Origin: Acidobacteriota bacterium
GTDB lineage: Bacteria; Acidobacteriota; Terriglobia; Bryobacterales; UBA6623
Reading direction: 5' to 3'
DNA length: 45,826 bases
Assembly (NCBI GenBank): GCA_027592785.1
Contig: JAQCLD010000028.1
Coordinates: 1 to 45,826 of the forward strand
Below are positions 8,239-19,151 of this stretch, in pieces. A model generated the notes under the pieces. It made no database searches and was not told where the DNA came from. It saw only the letters and a program-made list of their open reading frames with translations. The stretch's first letter is position 1. Every line of letters starts with the position of its first letter. The position numbers and the translations under genes are program-made.

Positions 8239-9828
8239 GTGCGTTTGTCGATCGTATTGGCCCTCTCTTGCCTGGCCCTCTCCGCCGGCCCGCTGCATGC
8301 AGCGGAGTTCCAAGTCGAGAATTCCTACGGCGCCGTGTCCGTTCGAGTCTCTCTCGAGGGCCAGTTCCAGGTGCAGATGAACAGCAGCCGGCGCCGGGCC
8401 CGGCAACAGGACGTCAAAGTGACGCAGGTCGAGGACGGGGTGCGAATCGTCGCCGAGCCGTTCGACAGCTCGCCAGTGGACATCAACCTCACGATCCCCT
8501 TCGGTTCCCCGATCGATATCCGAACCAAGGACGGCAAAATTTCGCTCGACGGATATCCTGCGCGATTCACCGCGCAAACAGTCTCAGGGGAGATCTTGCT
8601 CAAGGCGCCTTGGGAGGCGACTCGCCTGCGATTCATTTCCCGTCGCGAACCAAAGGACGTCTCGCTACCGGCGTCACCTCGTTTCAAAGCCAGAAACGAT
8701 AGGGAACTCGATGAGAAACGCTGGGTCCTCGAAGACCGCTTCAAGGACGAGTATGTCACCTACGGCGCGGTGCGTATCCGTTCGCAGAATACGGAGCGAC
8801 TCACTATCGAAACTATGCCGCTGCCCGCCGGCGCGCCGGTCAAAATGCATTGGCAAGCGCTGTCCGTCTACAACGAACTGACGAAGGCCGGGCCGAAGAC
8901 CTGGCGAGCACCGGCCCAATCTAACGTGCAGCCGCCGGCCGAGGCAACCGCAGCAGTCGCTCTAGAAGGCCAGACGGTTTTCTCCTCGGACGTGAGGCTC
9001 GTCAATCTTCAAGTGGCCGTTTACGATCGGCAGGGAGCGCCGATCGTCGGCCTAGGTCCGCAGGACTTCCAGGTCCGTGAGAACGGCGTATTGCAGGAAA
9101 TCTCGACCGTCGAGGCCGGAGACACGCCCTTCAATCTGGCCCTGCTTTTTGACCTCAGCTCCAGCACGCAACGAAACCGCAACCAGATGAAGCAGATTGC
9201 CGCCCGCTTCCTCTCGGTGGCCCAGCCCTACGACAAGACGGCGGCTTACGTCCTGGCCAATAACTGGTTTGGAGTACTTTCGCGACTGACTTCCGACAGG
9301 GATTCGCTGGCGATGCGCATCGGCGACCTTCCTGATCTCTCTGGCGGCTCGCCCCTTTACGACGCGATCGTCCTGGCCTACGACGAGGAACTGGCCAAAC
9401 TCCCGAACGAGCGCAACGCCTTGGTCGTTATTAGCGACGGCATTGATAATCGCCTATACGGCGTCGGCCAGCCGTCCGCCGTATCCTTCACCGACATCAA
9501 GCGGGCGGCCGCCAAGATGAACGCCTTGCTGTATCCGGTATTCCTCGGTCCCAGCGAAGAAAACTTAAGCAAGGGCAGCCGGCCTTACGAGGCCTACATG
9601 CGTTTCAAAGAGACGGCGGCCGAATCGGGAGGCCGCGTTTTCTCTGCAGCTTCGCTCAAGGAGTTCGACGCCGTCTACGACCAAATCGCCAGGGAACTCC
9701 GAGCCGTCTATAGCGTTTCGTACTACCCCAATAACCAGGATTTCGCCGGGGAATTCCGTCAGGTCGATGTGACAGTGTCAAGGGAAGGGGCCACGGCTCG
9801 AACACGGCCCGGATATACGGCCTGGTAG
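8239..9828 (+). CDS. Secreted VWFA-domain protein with N-terminal beta-rich domain
   Basis: The 529-residue protein has a signal peptide (MRLSIVLALSCLALSAGPLHA). Residues about 22-140 form a beta-rich region with repeated short strands (VDINLTIPFGSPIDIRTKDG) that recalls DUF4097-like adhesin folds. From about residue 255 comes the Acidobacteria-type VWFA-related module: VNLQVAVYDRQGAPIVGL with DFQVRENGVLQEI, then the VWA domain with MIDAS DLSSS (ALLFDLSSSTQ), a middle GGSPLYDAI and VVISDGIDN. The end (YSVSYYPNNQDFAGEFRQVD, RPGYTAW) is also typical. It is probably periplasmic or surface exposed, binding partners through the metal site; partner unknown. It starts at GTG 8239. The 3' end overlaps the convergent TPR gene by 70 bases. 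Confidence 0.85.
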   Translation: MRLSIVLALSCLALSAGPLHAAEFQVENSYGAVSVRVSLEGQFQVQMNSSRRRARQQDVKVTQVEDGVRIVAEPFDSSPVDINLTIPFGSPIDIRTKDGKISLDGYPARFTAQTVSGEILLKAPWEATRLRFISRREPKDVSLPASPRFKARNDRELDEKRWVLEDRFKDEYVTYGAVRIRSQNTERLTIETMPLPAGAPVKMHWQALSVYNELTKAGPKTWRAPAQSNVQPPAEATAAVALEGQTVFSSDVRLVNLQVAVYDRQGAPIVGLGPQDFQVRENGVLQEISTVEAGDTPFNLALLFDLSSSTQRNRNQMKQIAARFLSVAQPYDKTAAYVLANNWFGVLSRLTSDRDSLAMRIGDLPDLSGGSPLYDAIVLAYDEELAKLPNERNALVVISDGIDNRLYGVGQPSAVSFTDIKRAAAKMNALLYPVFLGPSEENLSKGSRPYEAYMRFKETAAESGGRVFSAASLKEFDAVYDQIARELRAVYSVSYYPNNQDFAGEFRQVDVTVSREGATARTRPGYTAW

Positions 9829-10827
9829 GCTGAATGCTGCGGAGTCTTTTGCAACTCCTCGCGCACTGCCAGGATCTTTCGGCTTAGCGCATCGCGCAAG
9901 CGCGGAGGCATCCTGCCGTAATGGTTCTCGTCGTTCCTCACCATTCGATCGGCCGCAAGTAGAACACCGAGACCTTGCTCGCGCTCGCCTGCTTCGAGAT
10001 ACATCGAGGCCAGCTCGAGCTGCAGTACATAGTTTCTAGGGAACTGCTCCATTAGCCCTTCCAGCACTTTGGCCGCGTCCAGCGGCCGCCGCTCCCGGCG
10101 ATAAAGTACGGCCAACAACACCCGCGCCTCGGTTTGCAGCGCATCGCCGTCATCGGCTACGCGCTCCACCCAGGTGCGGCCTTTCTCTTTGCTGCCGTGA
10201 ATTCCGCCGAAAGCCACCAGCGCTCGCACGGCCCATGGCAAACTGCCGACCACGTACTCTTGAACCCCGGCCACCAGATACGCGTCGACGTATTGAGGAT
10301 CGATCGATCGCAGTTCGTCGCTGTACTTGCGCGCCCTATTCCCCGCCCGCAGCGCGGCGATATAAGATTTGTCGATCATGAACAAGTAGTTGGCGTTCAG
10401 GGCGTAGTTCTGGGACAAGACGAACAGCGGGGGACGTCGTCCTCGGGTTCTTCAACCGGCCCGCCTCAGCCAACCGGCGAGCCTCGGCCAACGCGCCCAA
10501 GAATCGCTTCTTGGCCTCGGGGTCGGGCTTTGGCTTCTCTTGGTCCAGAAACTCGTTGTCGCCGCGGAAGGCGCTCGTCTCCAACATACCCAGGCGATTG
10601 AGTTCTTGATACAGAATCGTCGTGGCGATACGGTTCCAGACCGCGCCGCTCGCTTGACTCGCTGCCATCGCGGCGTAATAGTCGCGAATGGCCTCCTCAT
10701 ACTCCAGATTGAAGTAATGATCGTCCGCACGGGCGACCAGCGCCTGAGCGGTCTGCGCTTGCAACGCTCCCGTCATCAAGAAGAGCGCGGGCAGCAGGAG
10801 CAAGAAGCGGCGGATTGACCTCACCAA
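9759..10827 (-). pseudogene. Secreted TPR-repeat protein, frameshifted in a G5 run
   Basis: Two overlapping frames together encode one TPR protein. The first (from ATG 10827) has a signal peptide (MVRSIRRFLLLLPALFLMTG ... QAQ) and a TPR-like segment (ADDHYFNLEYEEAIRDYYAA). The second continues with SQNYALNANYLFMIDKSYIA, RPLDAAKVLEGLMEQFPRNY and LQLELASMYLEAGEREQGLG, further TPR helices. Removing one base from the G5 run at 10429-10433 joins them as ...LKNPRTTSPLFVLSQNYALN... and gives about 355 residues. This could be a real frameshift, phase variation or a homopolymer error. The start lies 16 bases after the methyltransferase stop, so it is the last gene of the bactofilin operon. Confidence 0.75.
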
Positions 10828-10843
10828 TTCGTTTAGACGCGAC

Positions 10844-11509
10844 CTACCTAGAAACGATTACCTCGCGAATGCTGTCGCGGGTCAAGAAAAACTTGATGGA
10901 GTCGAAGTCTTCGAACAATCGCTCAAGGCTTCGGTTGTTGAAGGTATTGGGCAGCGTACGCATGTCGCGCGGCTGCAGAAGCAACTCATCCGGTCCGGCG
11001 ATGCGATAGCGGCAAGCTGGGACGGACTCGCCGCGACCCTGCGTATGGAAAAACGTCAGCATCGCTCCACCCGGCCTCAGAATCTCTCCCAATCGGGGAA
11101 CGGCGAGGTAAACAGTATCTGAATCGAGAAACTCTAAACAGTCCCAAGCAAGCACAGCATCGAACTGATTCCGAGGGAAGTTCAAAATGTCGTCGACGAA
11201 GTCTCTGGCGGCGGCAACATCCATCGCAGCTTCAGGATTGTCTTTCTTGTGCTGATCGTACTGTCCGAGGAGATCCACGGCGTGGACCGTGCCGCCGTAT
11301 TCGCTCAACACACCCAGATTGGCCTGGCTAAGCCCACCTAGATCGAGGATGTCGAGTCTGCCTCGGTCCGGCAAGACGTTGAAGAAATGTTTGAGTCCGT
11401 TGCTGTTGCGGTTCACAGACGGAAGGTCACGAGCGGAATCGACGATTCGCGGCGGAGCGCCCCCCGATTCCACTGCATTGGCCAGAATCTTACGAAAAAA
11501 ATCGAACAC
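10844..11509 (-). CDS. Class I SAM-dependent methyltransferase
   Basis: The 221-residue protein carries a Rossmann methyltransferase core. LDILDLGGLSQANLGVLSEY is motif I at residues about 53-72, VHAVDLLG holds the ribose-binding acidic residue, FDAVLAWDCLEFLD is motif IV, and LGEILRPGGAMLTFFHT is the post-motif strand. The C-terminal third (TFNNRSLERLFEDFDSIKFF) resembles the substrate-side region of small-molecule or polysaccharide methyltransferases. The substrate is unknown. It sits between a bactofilin and a secreted TPR protein, all on the minus strand with short gaps, which suggests a cell-envelope role. The start is ATG 11509. Confidence 0.8.
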   Translation of the reverse strand: MFDFFRKILANAVESGGAPPRIVDSARDLPSVNRNSNGLKHFFNVLPDRGRLDILDLGGLSQANLGVLSEYGGTVHAVDLLGQYDQHKKDNPEAAMDVAAARDFVDDILNFPRNQFDAVLAWDCLEFLDSDTVYLAVPRLGEILRPGGAMLTFFHTQGRGESVPACRYRIAGPDELLLQPRDMRTLPNTFNNRSLERLFEDFDSIKFFLTRDSIREVIVSR

Positions 11510-11551
11510 GACCAGCCATCCGCCCCAGGGGAATCCGTCCGTATCAGCGGA

Positions 11552-12115
11552 CTAGTTCTTGGCAGGCGTGCCAGCCGTCGCAGCCTTAGCCTCAGGCGGC
11601 TTTTCGGCCACCGGAGGTTTCGCCGCTGCAGGCGTGGACACAATCGCCTTGGGAGTGGGCGTCGGCTCCGGTTTGACGATGTCGACACTGCCTCGGAAAA
11701 CCGCGCCGTCCTCAATCACAATTCTTGCCGCGGACAGATCGCCATTCAGTGAGCCCGTCTTGCGGATATCGATGCGGTCTCCGGCCTTGACGTTGCCCGT
11801 GACCTTGCCTTCGATGACGATGTCTTTGGCGAAAACGTCGGCATCGACGTGGCCGTTGGGGCCGATCGTCAAACTGTTGTGCTCCAGCCGAATCGTTCCT
11901 TCGATCTGGCCATCAATGAATAGATCCTCGGTTCCCGTGATGGTCCCCTTGATCTTGAGCGATTTGCCAATGCTCGCCTGGCCACGACCGCCGCTGGAAC
12001 CGGCCGAGGAGACGGGCGGCGTTGGTGGCCGGGCAACCGGACGCGCCGGGGCTGGCTCCTGGCTTCTGGGGGCCGGAGCTGGAGTAGGCGTTGGTTCGTC
12101 TTTACGTCCCCACAT
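11552..12115 (-). CDS. Bactofilin (polymer-forming cytoskeletal protein)
   Basis: The 187-residue protein has a Pro/Ala-rich disordered N-terminus (residues 1-45), then a bactofilin beta-helix (ASIGKSLKIKGTITGTEDLF, IDGQIEGTIRL, VDADVFAKDIVIEGKVTGNV, IDIRKTGSLNGDLSAARIVI, DGAVFRGSVD) and a second Pro/Ala/Lys-rich tail. IDGQIEGTI is the family hallmark. Bactofilins polymerise without nucleotides at the inner membrane and scaffold envelope enzymes. It is the first gene of a minus-strand set with a methyltransferase and a TPR protein and is divergent from a Nudix gene. GAGGACCC precedes the ATG at 12115. Confidence 0.92.
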   Translation of the reverse strand: MWGRKDEPTPTPAPAPRSQEPAPARPVARPPTPPVSSAGSSGGRGQASIGKSLKIKGTITGTEDLFIDGQIEGTIRLEHNSLTIGPNGHVDADVFAKDIVIEGKVTGNVKAGDRIDIRKTGSLNGDLSAARIVIEDGAVFRGSVDIVKPEPTPTPKAIVSTPAAAKPPVAEKPPEAKAATAGTPAKN

Positions 12116-12177
12116 GGGTCCTCGCTATAGTCGGAGAAAGAGTTACTAGTATAACCGCCGCTGCTTGAGAAACGACA

Positions 12178-12729
12178 ATGCCGAAGCATCCTTTACTTAC
12201 GCTCAAGTCCGCTACTGTGCACCAAACAAAGTGGTTCAAGCTCGAACAGGACCAAGTTCAAAAGACCGCCGACGGCTCCGATTTCACCTACACGTACCTC
12301 TCCGTAGCGCCGTCTGTAATGGTAGTCGCCGTCGACAGCGAGGGCCGCATCATCATCATTCGGCAATACCGCTACCCCACTAGCCGCTATTCTTACGAGC
12401 TGCCCGGGGGCGGATCAGGGGGCGAACCGCCCCAAGAGGCGGCCCTGCGCGAGTTGCAGGAAGAAACCGGCTTTTGGGCGGGTTCTATGGAAAAGCTTGG
12501 TGAGTTTGTGACCTACTGCGGGCTCGCCGACGAGATCTGCCATGTATTCCTAGCAACTGACCTGACTCCTGGCGAGCAAGAACTCGACAAATCCGAAGAC
12601 ATATCCGTCCATGCAGTCTCTTACCCGGAACTGTTGAAGATGATATCCAGCGGCGAGTTCTGCGATGGAATGGGTCTAGCGGCCCTTCACCTAGCGCGGG
12701 CCCGGCTTGATCTAGCGACCTTGCGCTGA
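12178..12729 (+). CDS. Nudix hydrolase (ADP-ribose pyrophosphatase-like)
   Basis: The 183-residue enzyme contains a complete Nudix box: G-x5-E-x7-REL-x-EETGF, visible as GGEPPQEAALRELQEETGF. The upstream strand pattern VVAVDSEGRIIIIRQYRYP and YELPGGGSG is typical of ADP-ribose/ADP-sugar pyrophosphatases, which hydrolyse the diphosphate bond with Mg2+ bound by the box glutamates. Length is within the usual range. The TGA stop directly abuts the convergent fumC stop with no gap. A TATAAC lies about 25 bases before the ATG, a possible -10. Confidence 0.9.
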   Translation: MPKHPLLTLKSATVHQTKWFKLEQDQVQKTADGSDFTYTYLSVAPSVMVVAVDSEGRIIIIRQYRYPTSRYSYELPGGGSGGEPPQEAALRELQEETGFWAGSMEKLGEFVTYCGLADEICHVFLATDLTPGEQELDKSEDISVHAVSYPELLKMISSGEFCDGMGLAALHLARARLDLATLR

Positions 12730-14118
<1,389 letters not shown>

Positions 14119-14163
14119 AAACCCCTAGGTTAGCTCAGGCCGCGATCCTCGATGGATCAGCGT

Positions 14164-16872
14164 CTAGCGGTTCAATTCGCTCTCGATCGACTGCAGCTCA
14201 CGAGACAACTCTTCAGCCAGCCTACGCAGCGCGGACAACCGCTCCGCCACCTCGCGCATACTCCGCCCCTCCGAGTCGGAAATCGTCCCCGGCGGCTGGG
14301 CCTGCGGTTCACCCGCCTCTGTCAGCAGCGGAAGCGGCGGAAGGGTTGAGCCCGCCCCCAAGCGGAATAAGGCGCGCTCGAATGTGTCCTCGTAGATCAG
14401 CCGATTGCCCATCGCCAAGACAACCTTCTTGAGCTGCGGCATTCTGGCCGACTCAGCCTGGATGTAGATTGATTCCACGTACAGGAACGAGTCGCCCACC
14501 GGCAAGGCCAGGATGTCGCCGCGTATCACGCTCGAACCTTGCTGGTTCCACAGCGTGAGATCTTTGGCAATGTTCTGGTCTTGGTTGATCCGCGATTCGA
14601 TCTGGTTCGGGCCGAAGACGAGCTGTTGCTTCGAGAGCTGGAAATAAACCAACTCTCCCAACTTGTCGCCGTCGCAGCGGGCCGCCATCCAGCCAATCAG
14701 GTTGTCCTTGCCGCGAGGAGTGAACGGCAGCATCAAGATAAACTCAGGCTCCGTCTCGCCCGGCAAGGTCGCCACGATATACGTTGGCGTCATCGGCGCA
14801 GCGCTTCCCGACTGACCGGCCAGGCTCTGCCCCACATCCCACAGGTCTTCCTTGTTGTAGAAGACCTCCGGGTCCTTCATGTGAAAACTCCGGTAGAGTT
14901 CGGCCTGGATGCTGAACATCGCGAGCGGGTAGCGCACATGCGCCCGCAAGTCGGCCGGCATTTCAGTGCGGTTCGTGAACAGGTTCGGGAACTCCGCCGC
15001 ATAGGCCTGAATAATAGGATCCGCCTCGTCGAAAATGTACAACTTGGTCTCGCCGCTATAGGCGTCGATGGTTGCCTTAACCGAGTTGCGTATGTAGTTG
15101 AACCCACCTCGCGTCGCGGCCGAGTATGGGTGTGACGCTGATGCGGTGTAACCGTCCACAATCCACACCAAGCTACCGTCATCCGTAATCACCAGATACG
15201 GGTCCGGATCCCACTGCACAAAGCTGGCCAAGTGTTGCAGCCGCGCCGTGACGTTGCGGTAGATCATCATCCGGCTGTTTTCGTTCGTTTGGCCGGTAAG
15301 CAGAATGTTGATGTCGCCCTCGGTGAGTGCGGCGGCTAATCGCATCGGCAGCGAATGAATCGGGAAACCGCCTGTGCCCTGATAGTTGGAGGTGACGTTT
15401 CCTTCCCCTGAGTCGTCCGCTGGATAGTCGAATTCCTTTTGGTCCGTGTTGACGAACACCGGCTCATGAGTCACTTCTCCGTAGTAGATCGAAGGTCGGT
15501 TCAGCTGGATGTCGGGCGTGCGCACGTCCGGCGGCGCGTCTTGAATCATCAGCACTGGCAGACCGTCCTCGGTGGTGCGATTTACCTCGCTCATCACCAC
15601 GCCGTAGCCGTGCGTATAGCTCAAGTGCGAGTTGATCCAGCTGGCTTGGGCGTCCTGCGGCAGGCGACTGATATTGATCTCACGCGGCGAGAGCAACACC
15701 TGTTTGATCTTGCCGTCGATCGTATAGCGGTCGATGTCGATGTCCGCGAATTCGTAGTAGGGCCGTAACGCCTGAATCTGGGTGATGGTGCGCGTGAACG
15801 CCCCGGTGTCCCACAGGCGGATATTGTCAATGAGCGTGGCATGGGCGTTCATGTCTATGCTGTCGCTCGCGGCGTCAAAAGGGCGCTCCGTCCCACGATC
15901 CAGGCCGTACGCAGACACCGTTGCATCCAAATGACGCTGGATGTAGGGCGTCTCGATCGTCAATTCGTTCGGACGCACATAGCCCGAGCGCACCAGTCCC
16001 GGCAAAGCCGTCGTTAAGATGAACGCCCCAACGACGCCGATCGCGGCGAACTTGAAGCGCTGCGTCCAGACCAAGGGAATGGCGGCAAGCAGGGCCAGGA
16101 CGGTCAGATACCGAAGCGGCAATACGACCTTCTCGTCCACCCAATCCATGCCCGTCATGAAGTTGTGCGCATTCAGCAGCAGATCGTACTGCCCCAGGAA
16201 ATAGCCCAACGCCCCGGATACCAGCACAATTACCGCAATGATCCGCAGAAAACTCGCACTACTCGCTCCAGGCAGCAGCAGCGGCGTCGGTCCTGGGTCG
16301 AACTCTTCCATCTTTCCGCCGGCAGCAGTAAACTGCCGGATCCGGTCGAACAACTGCCAGCCTCGAGCCGAAGCCCAGAAGACCACGGCTGCAAAAAGAC
16401 TCGAGACCAGCACAAACTGCAACAGCTGCTTGTACAGCGGCAGGTCAAAGAAATAGAACGAAATGTCATTTCCGAAAACAGGATCCAGCCAGGTCGCCGT
16501 CGCCGCGGCAGTGTCGAGCGAACCCACGTAGGTGATCAGCACTGCGGAATCGACGCCGGAACCAATGAAGGCCACGCTGATCACGGCTAGACCGGCCATG
16601 ATCAATCGCGAGTACAAACGGTAGCTGGCGCTGGGAACTCCAGCGAAATGCATCCCGCGCCTATACGCCCAAACGAGGAGAAACCAGGCCAGAGTCGACG
16701 CGATTAGGCTCGGCAGCACCTGGAAGCTAAGCATCCGGAACCATGTGTCTGTCTGGCCCAACTCCCGCCACCAGTGGTACTCAATCAGGAACTTAGCGAT
16801 CGTTCGCGAGCCCAATAACAATACGAACAGGAGAGCGGCAATAACGATGTTTCTAATTTGACGGGGTTCCAT
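14164..16872 (-). CDS. UPF0182-family membrane protein
   Basis: The 902-residue protein has seven N-terminal membrane segments (the first being IVIAALLFVLLLGSRTIAKF) within residues about 8-290, followed by a large extracytoplasmic domain of about 560 residues. SYTHGYGVVMSEVN, PSIYYGEVTHEPVFVNT, EFDYPADD and MFSIQAELYRSFHMKDPEVF are recognisable conserved blocks of UPF0182 (COG1615). The family is widespread, and its function is unknown. The tail (residues about 855-900) is a predicted coiled coil (REVAERLSALRRLAEELSRE). ATG 16872 was chosen because AAGGGAG lies just upstream; a start at 16935 would add 21 unconserved residues. It is divergent from the TPR gene at 16952. Confidence 0.92.
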   Translation of the reverse strand: MEPRQIRNIVIAALLFVLLLGSRTIAKFLIEYHWWRELGQTDTWFRMLSFQVLPSLIASTLAWFLLVWAYRRGMHFAGVPSASYRLYSRLIMAGLAVISVAFIGSGVDSAVLITYVGSLDTAAATATWLDPVFGNDISFYFFDLPLYKQLLQFVLVSSLFAAVVFWASARGWQLFDRIRQFTAAGGKMEEFDPGPTPLLLPGASSASFLRIIAVIVLVSGALGYFLGQYDLLLNAHNFMTGMDWVDEKVVLPLRYLTVLALLAAIPLVWTQRFKFAAIGVVGAFILTTALPGLVRSGYVRPNELTIETPYIQRHLDATVSAYGLDRGTERPFDAASDSIDMNAHATLIDNIRLWDTGAFTRTITQIQALRPYYEFADIDIDRYTIDGKIKQVLLSPREINISRLPQDAQASWINSHLSYTHGYGVVMSEVNRTTEDGLPVLMIQDAPPDVRTPDIQLNRPSIYYGEVTHEPVFVNTDQKEFDYPADDSGEGNVTSNYQGTGGFPIHSLPMRLAAALTEGDINILLTGQTNENSRMMIYRNVTARLQHLASFVQWDPDPYLVITDDGSLVWIVDGYTASASHPYSAATRGGFNYIRNSVKATIDAYSGETKLYIFDEADPIIQAYAAEFPNLFTNRTEMPADLRAHVRYPLAMFSIQAELYRSFHMKDPEVFYNKEDLWDVGQSLAGQSGSAAPMTPTYIVATLPGETEPEFILMLPFTPRGKDNLIGWMAARCDGDKLGELVYFQLSKQQLVFGPNQIESRINQDQNIAKDLTLWNQQGSSVIRGDILALPVGDSFLYVESIYIQAESARMPQLKKVVLAMGNRLIYEDTFERALFRLGAGSTLPPLPLLTEAGEPQAQPPGTISDSEGRSMREVAERLSALRRLAEELSRELQSIESELNR

Positions 16873-16951
16873 GTGCTCCCTTATTGTGCACCATTGTGGG
16901 ATTCGGCATAACTTGGCGCTGTACAATGCCCTCATCCGTCAGGACAAACTC

Positions 16952-18562
16952 ATGAGACTTGCCGCCCGCCTCTTCGTCTGTGTTCTTGCTTTATTCTTGG
17001 CACTGCAAGCGCAGGACCACGGCGGCCACGATGCCGCCGAGTCCGAAGAGAACGCTCTCCCTGCCAACTTCAGCGAGCCGATGCCGATCTACGCCAAGGC
17101 GTTGGGGACCTTCGCGCGTCCTATTTCGTCGACCAACGCGGAGGCGCAGGCCTACTTCAATCAAGGCTTCCAGATGATGTACGCCTTCGCCAAGATGGAC
17201 GCCGTCCGCTCGTTTCGCGAAGCGTGGAAACGCGATCCCGATTGCGCCATCTGCTACTGGGGTGAGGCCTGGGCTTGGGGTTCTTACCTAAACGGCCCCA
17301 TGACGGAGAAAGAGTCTCCGCACGCCTACGAAGCTGAACAGAAGGCCTTGGAACTGGCGGCGAACCACGCAAACGAAGTCGAGCAAGCGTTCATCGAAGC
17401 TCTGTCCATCCGTTACGTCGAACACTTCGACCCGGAAAAGCGTCGCGAACAAGACGAAGCCTACGCCGAGTCGATGCGCACGTTGCACGAACGATATCCG
17501 CAAGATCTAGACGCCGCCACGCTCTACGCTGACGCCTTGTTCCTGCTCGAACCTCGCCGCGGGACACGTGACATCAACGACCCCAACGTCCAAAGGCTTC
17601 ACAAGCAGTTGGAAGAGATTCTGGCGGTCGACATTAAGCACCCCGGCGCCTGTCATCTCTACATCCACGCCACCGAATCCACCGTCGCGCCCGGCAAGGC
17701 AGAGGCCTGCTCCGAGTTCATCGGCAGCTCCATCCCCGGCGCCAGCCACATCAACCACATGCCTTCGCATACCTGGAATGAGATTGGTCGCTGGGGCGAT
17801 TCGGTGCGCGCCAACTTGCAGGCCTGGCATTCCGACCTGAAGTCAGAAATCGGCGAGGGGTTCGCCATCTACCCCTCGCACAACCTACACATGCTGCTCT
17901 TCGCTGCTTCGATGGATGGCCAAGGGGCCGTCGCCATGCAGGCCGGCAGAGATTACGAGCGGCTAACCGGCGACCCGATGTACCGCCTGCTCACGCTGAT
18001 TCGCTTCGGTCGGTTTACGGAGATCCTCGACATCGTCGAACGCCCGACCGGCGCCATCCAGGCCGGCATCTGGGACTTCGCCAAGGGCTACGCCGAGCTC
18101 CGCAAAGGTGACCCCGGCTTCGCGCCGACGTATCTGGCTCGCCTTGAGAAGGGGATGGAGTCCGACGAGCAGTTCCGCATTCACTCTGCCCAGGGTGTGT
18201 TGGGGGTGCTCGCCGCGATTTTAGAAGGCGAGATCGATCGCCACAATGGACACCTAGACGAGGGCATCGCGGCATTGCGAAAAGCCGTCGAGCGTGACGA
18301 CTCACTGGTCTATGACGAACCCGAGCCGCTGCCCTTCGACGCCCGCCACTGGCTCGGCGCCGCCCTGTTGGAGGCCGAGCGCTACGACGAAGCTGAGCGG
18401 GTCTTCCGGCTAGAGTTGCTCGATCATCCGCACAACGGCTGGTCGCTGTTCGGACTGCAGCAAGCCCTCGAAGCCCAAGGGAAGGCCGACTCAGAGGTCG
18501 GTCGGGACTTCGACGCTAGTTGGGCGCGTTCCGATACCTGGATTCGCGGATCCCGCTTCTAG
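16952..18562 (+). CDS. Secreted TPR-domain protein
   Basis: The 536-residue protein begins with a signal peptide (MRLAARLFVCVLALFLALQA) and a His/Asp-rich segment (QDHGGHDAAESEEN). TPR-like helices follow (AYFNQGFQMMYAFAKMDAVR, WKRDPDCAICYWGEAWAWGS), then a conserved middle with HLYIHATES, PGASHINHMPSHTW and IYPSHNLHMLLFAASMDGQG, and C-terminal TPRs (GAALLEAERYDEAERVFRLE). The His-rich conserved blocks suggest metal binding, but no enzyme class is recognised. ATG 16952 was chosen over an upstream in-frame ATG because AGGA precedes it and a signal peptide starts there. TGTACAAT upstream (16919-16926) may be the -10. The 3' end overlaps a convergent small gene by 72 bases. Confidence 0.85.
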   Translation: MRLAARLFVCVLALFLALQAQDHGGHDAAESEENALPANFSEPMPIYAKALGTFARPISSTNAEAQAYFNQGFQMMYAFAKMDAVRSFREAWKRDPDCAICYWGEAWAWGSYLNGPMTEKESPHAYEAEQKALELAANHANEVEQAFIEALSIRYVEHFDPEKRREQDEAYAESMRTLHERYPQDLDAATLYADALFLLEPRRGTRDINDPNVQRLHKQLEEILAVDIKHPGACHLYIHATESTVAPGKAEACSEFIGSSIPGASHINHMPSHTWNEIGRWGDSVRANLQAWHSDLKSEIGEGFAIYPSHNLHMLLFAASMDGQGAVAMQAGRDYERLTGDPMYRLLTLIRFGRFTEILDIVERPTGAIQAGIWDFAKGYAELRKGDPGFAPTYLARLEKGMESDEQFRIHSAQGVLGVLAAILEGEIDRHNGHLDEGIAALRKAVERDDSLVYDEPEPLPFDARHWLGAALLEAERYDEAERVFRLELLDHPHNGWSLFGLQQALEAQGKADSEVGRDFDASWARSDTWIRGSRF

Positions 18563-19072
18563 CGCGACGCCTTCGTTCAAACGGTGTAGGTCGGCGCTCA
18601 GCGGGTAGTCGTGCTCCGCCCGGTTGACGAACTGAACCGCGGCCACAACTTCGGACAAGGTACGCGGTTGAGTTCCGCCCGCGGATCGCTGAGTGCGCAA
18701 TCGTCGTCGAGACCTTCTCCTTCGCACAGCGAAGGCAACCGCGATTGCCAATAGCGGAACCAACCCAGCTGCCGCTAGACCGATCGTTCTCCAGGGAAGC
18801 CGGGCAAGCCGGTCACGGATATTGAATATCCAATCCCCCCCGGCGGCTCGAGGGGGCGGCGGGTAACGGTCGAGAATCGACCCTGGAGGAGCTTGCTCAG
18901 CCAATGGCGCAGGACCTGAGAGCAGCGATTCGCCCTCAAGGAGCAGGCCTCCCAATTCATCTGGGGGAAGTTGCATCTCCTCGATGCTCGGAGACGGTTC
19001 CAGCGACTGACTGAGCGCGGGAGCGGCAGCCAGGATGACCAGTAGGGTCCCCCTGAAGAGTCCGGAAAGCAT
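18491..19072 (-). CDS. Small signal-peptide protein with one central membrane segment, function unknown
   Basis: The 193-residue protein is not recognised. It has a signal peptide (MLSGLFRGTLLVILAAAPAL), a Pro/Glu/Leu-rich periplasmic linker, one membrane helix at about residues 96-115 (TIGLAAAGLVPLLAIAVAFA), an arginine-rich stop-transfer (VRRRRSRRRLRTQRS) and a cytoplasmic tail with a helix (TLSEVVAAVQFVNRAEHDYP). The layout recalls BatD/DUF4381-type accessory proteins, but no motif proves it. Its last 24 codons overlap the end of the convergent TPR gene, so the exact 3' end is doubtful. Confidence 0.6.
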   Translation of the reverse strand: MLSGLFRGTLLVILAAAPALSQSLEPSPSIEEMQLPPDELGGLLLEGESLLSGPAPLAEQAPPGSILDRYPPPPRAAGGDWIFNIRDRLARLPWRTIGLAAAGLVPLLAIAVAFAVRRRRSRRRLRTQRSAGGTQPRTLSEVVAAVQFVNRAEHDYPLSADLHRLNEGVALEAGSANPGIGTRPTSVEVPTDL

Positions 19073-19151
19073 AACCGGTTGCGCCGTGCGGCGAACTGCC
19101 CCGATTATGGGTACGAAATATCCAGGCGTCCCTAAGGTGAATACCTAGATC

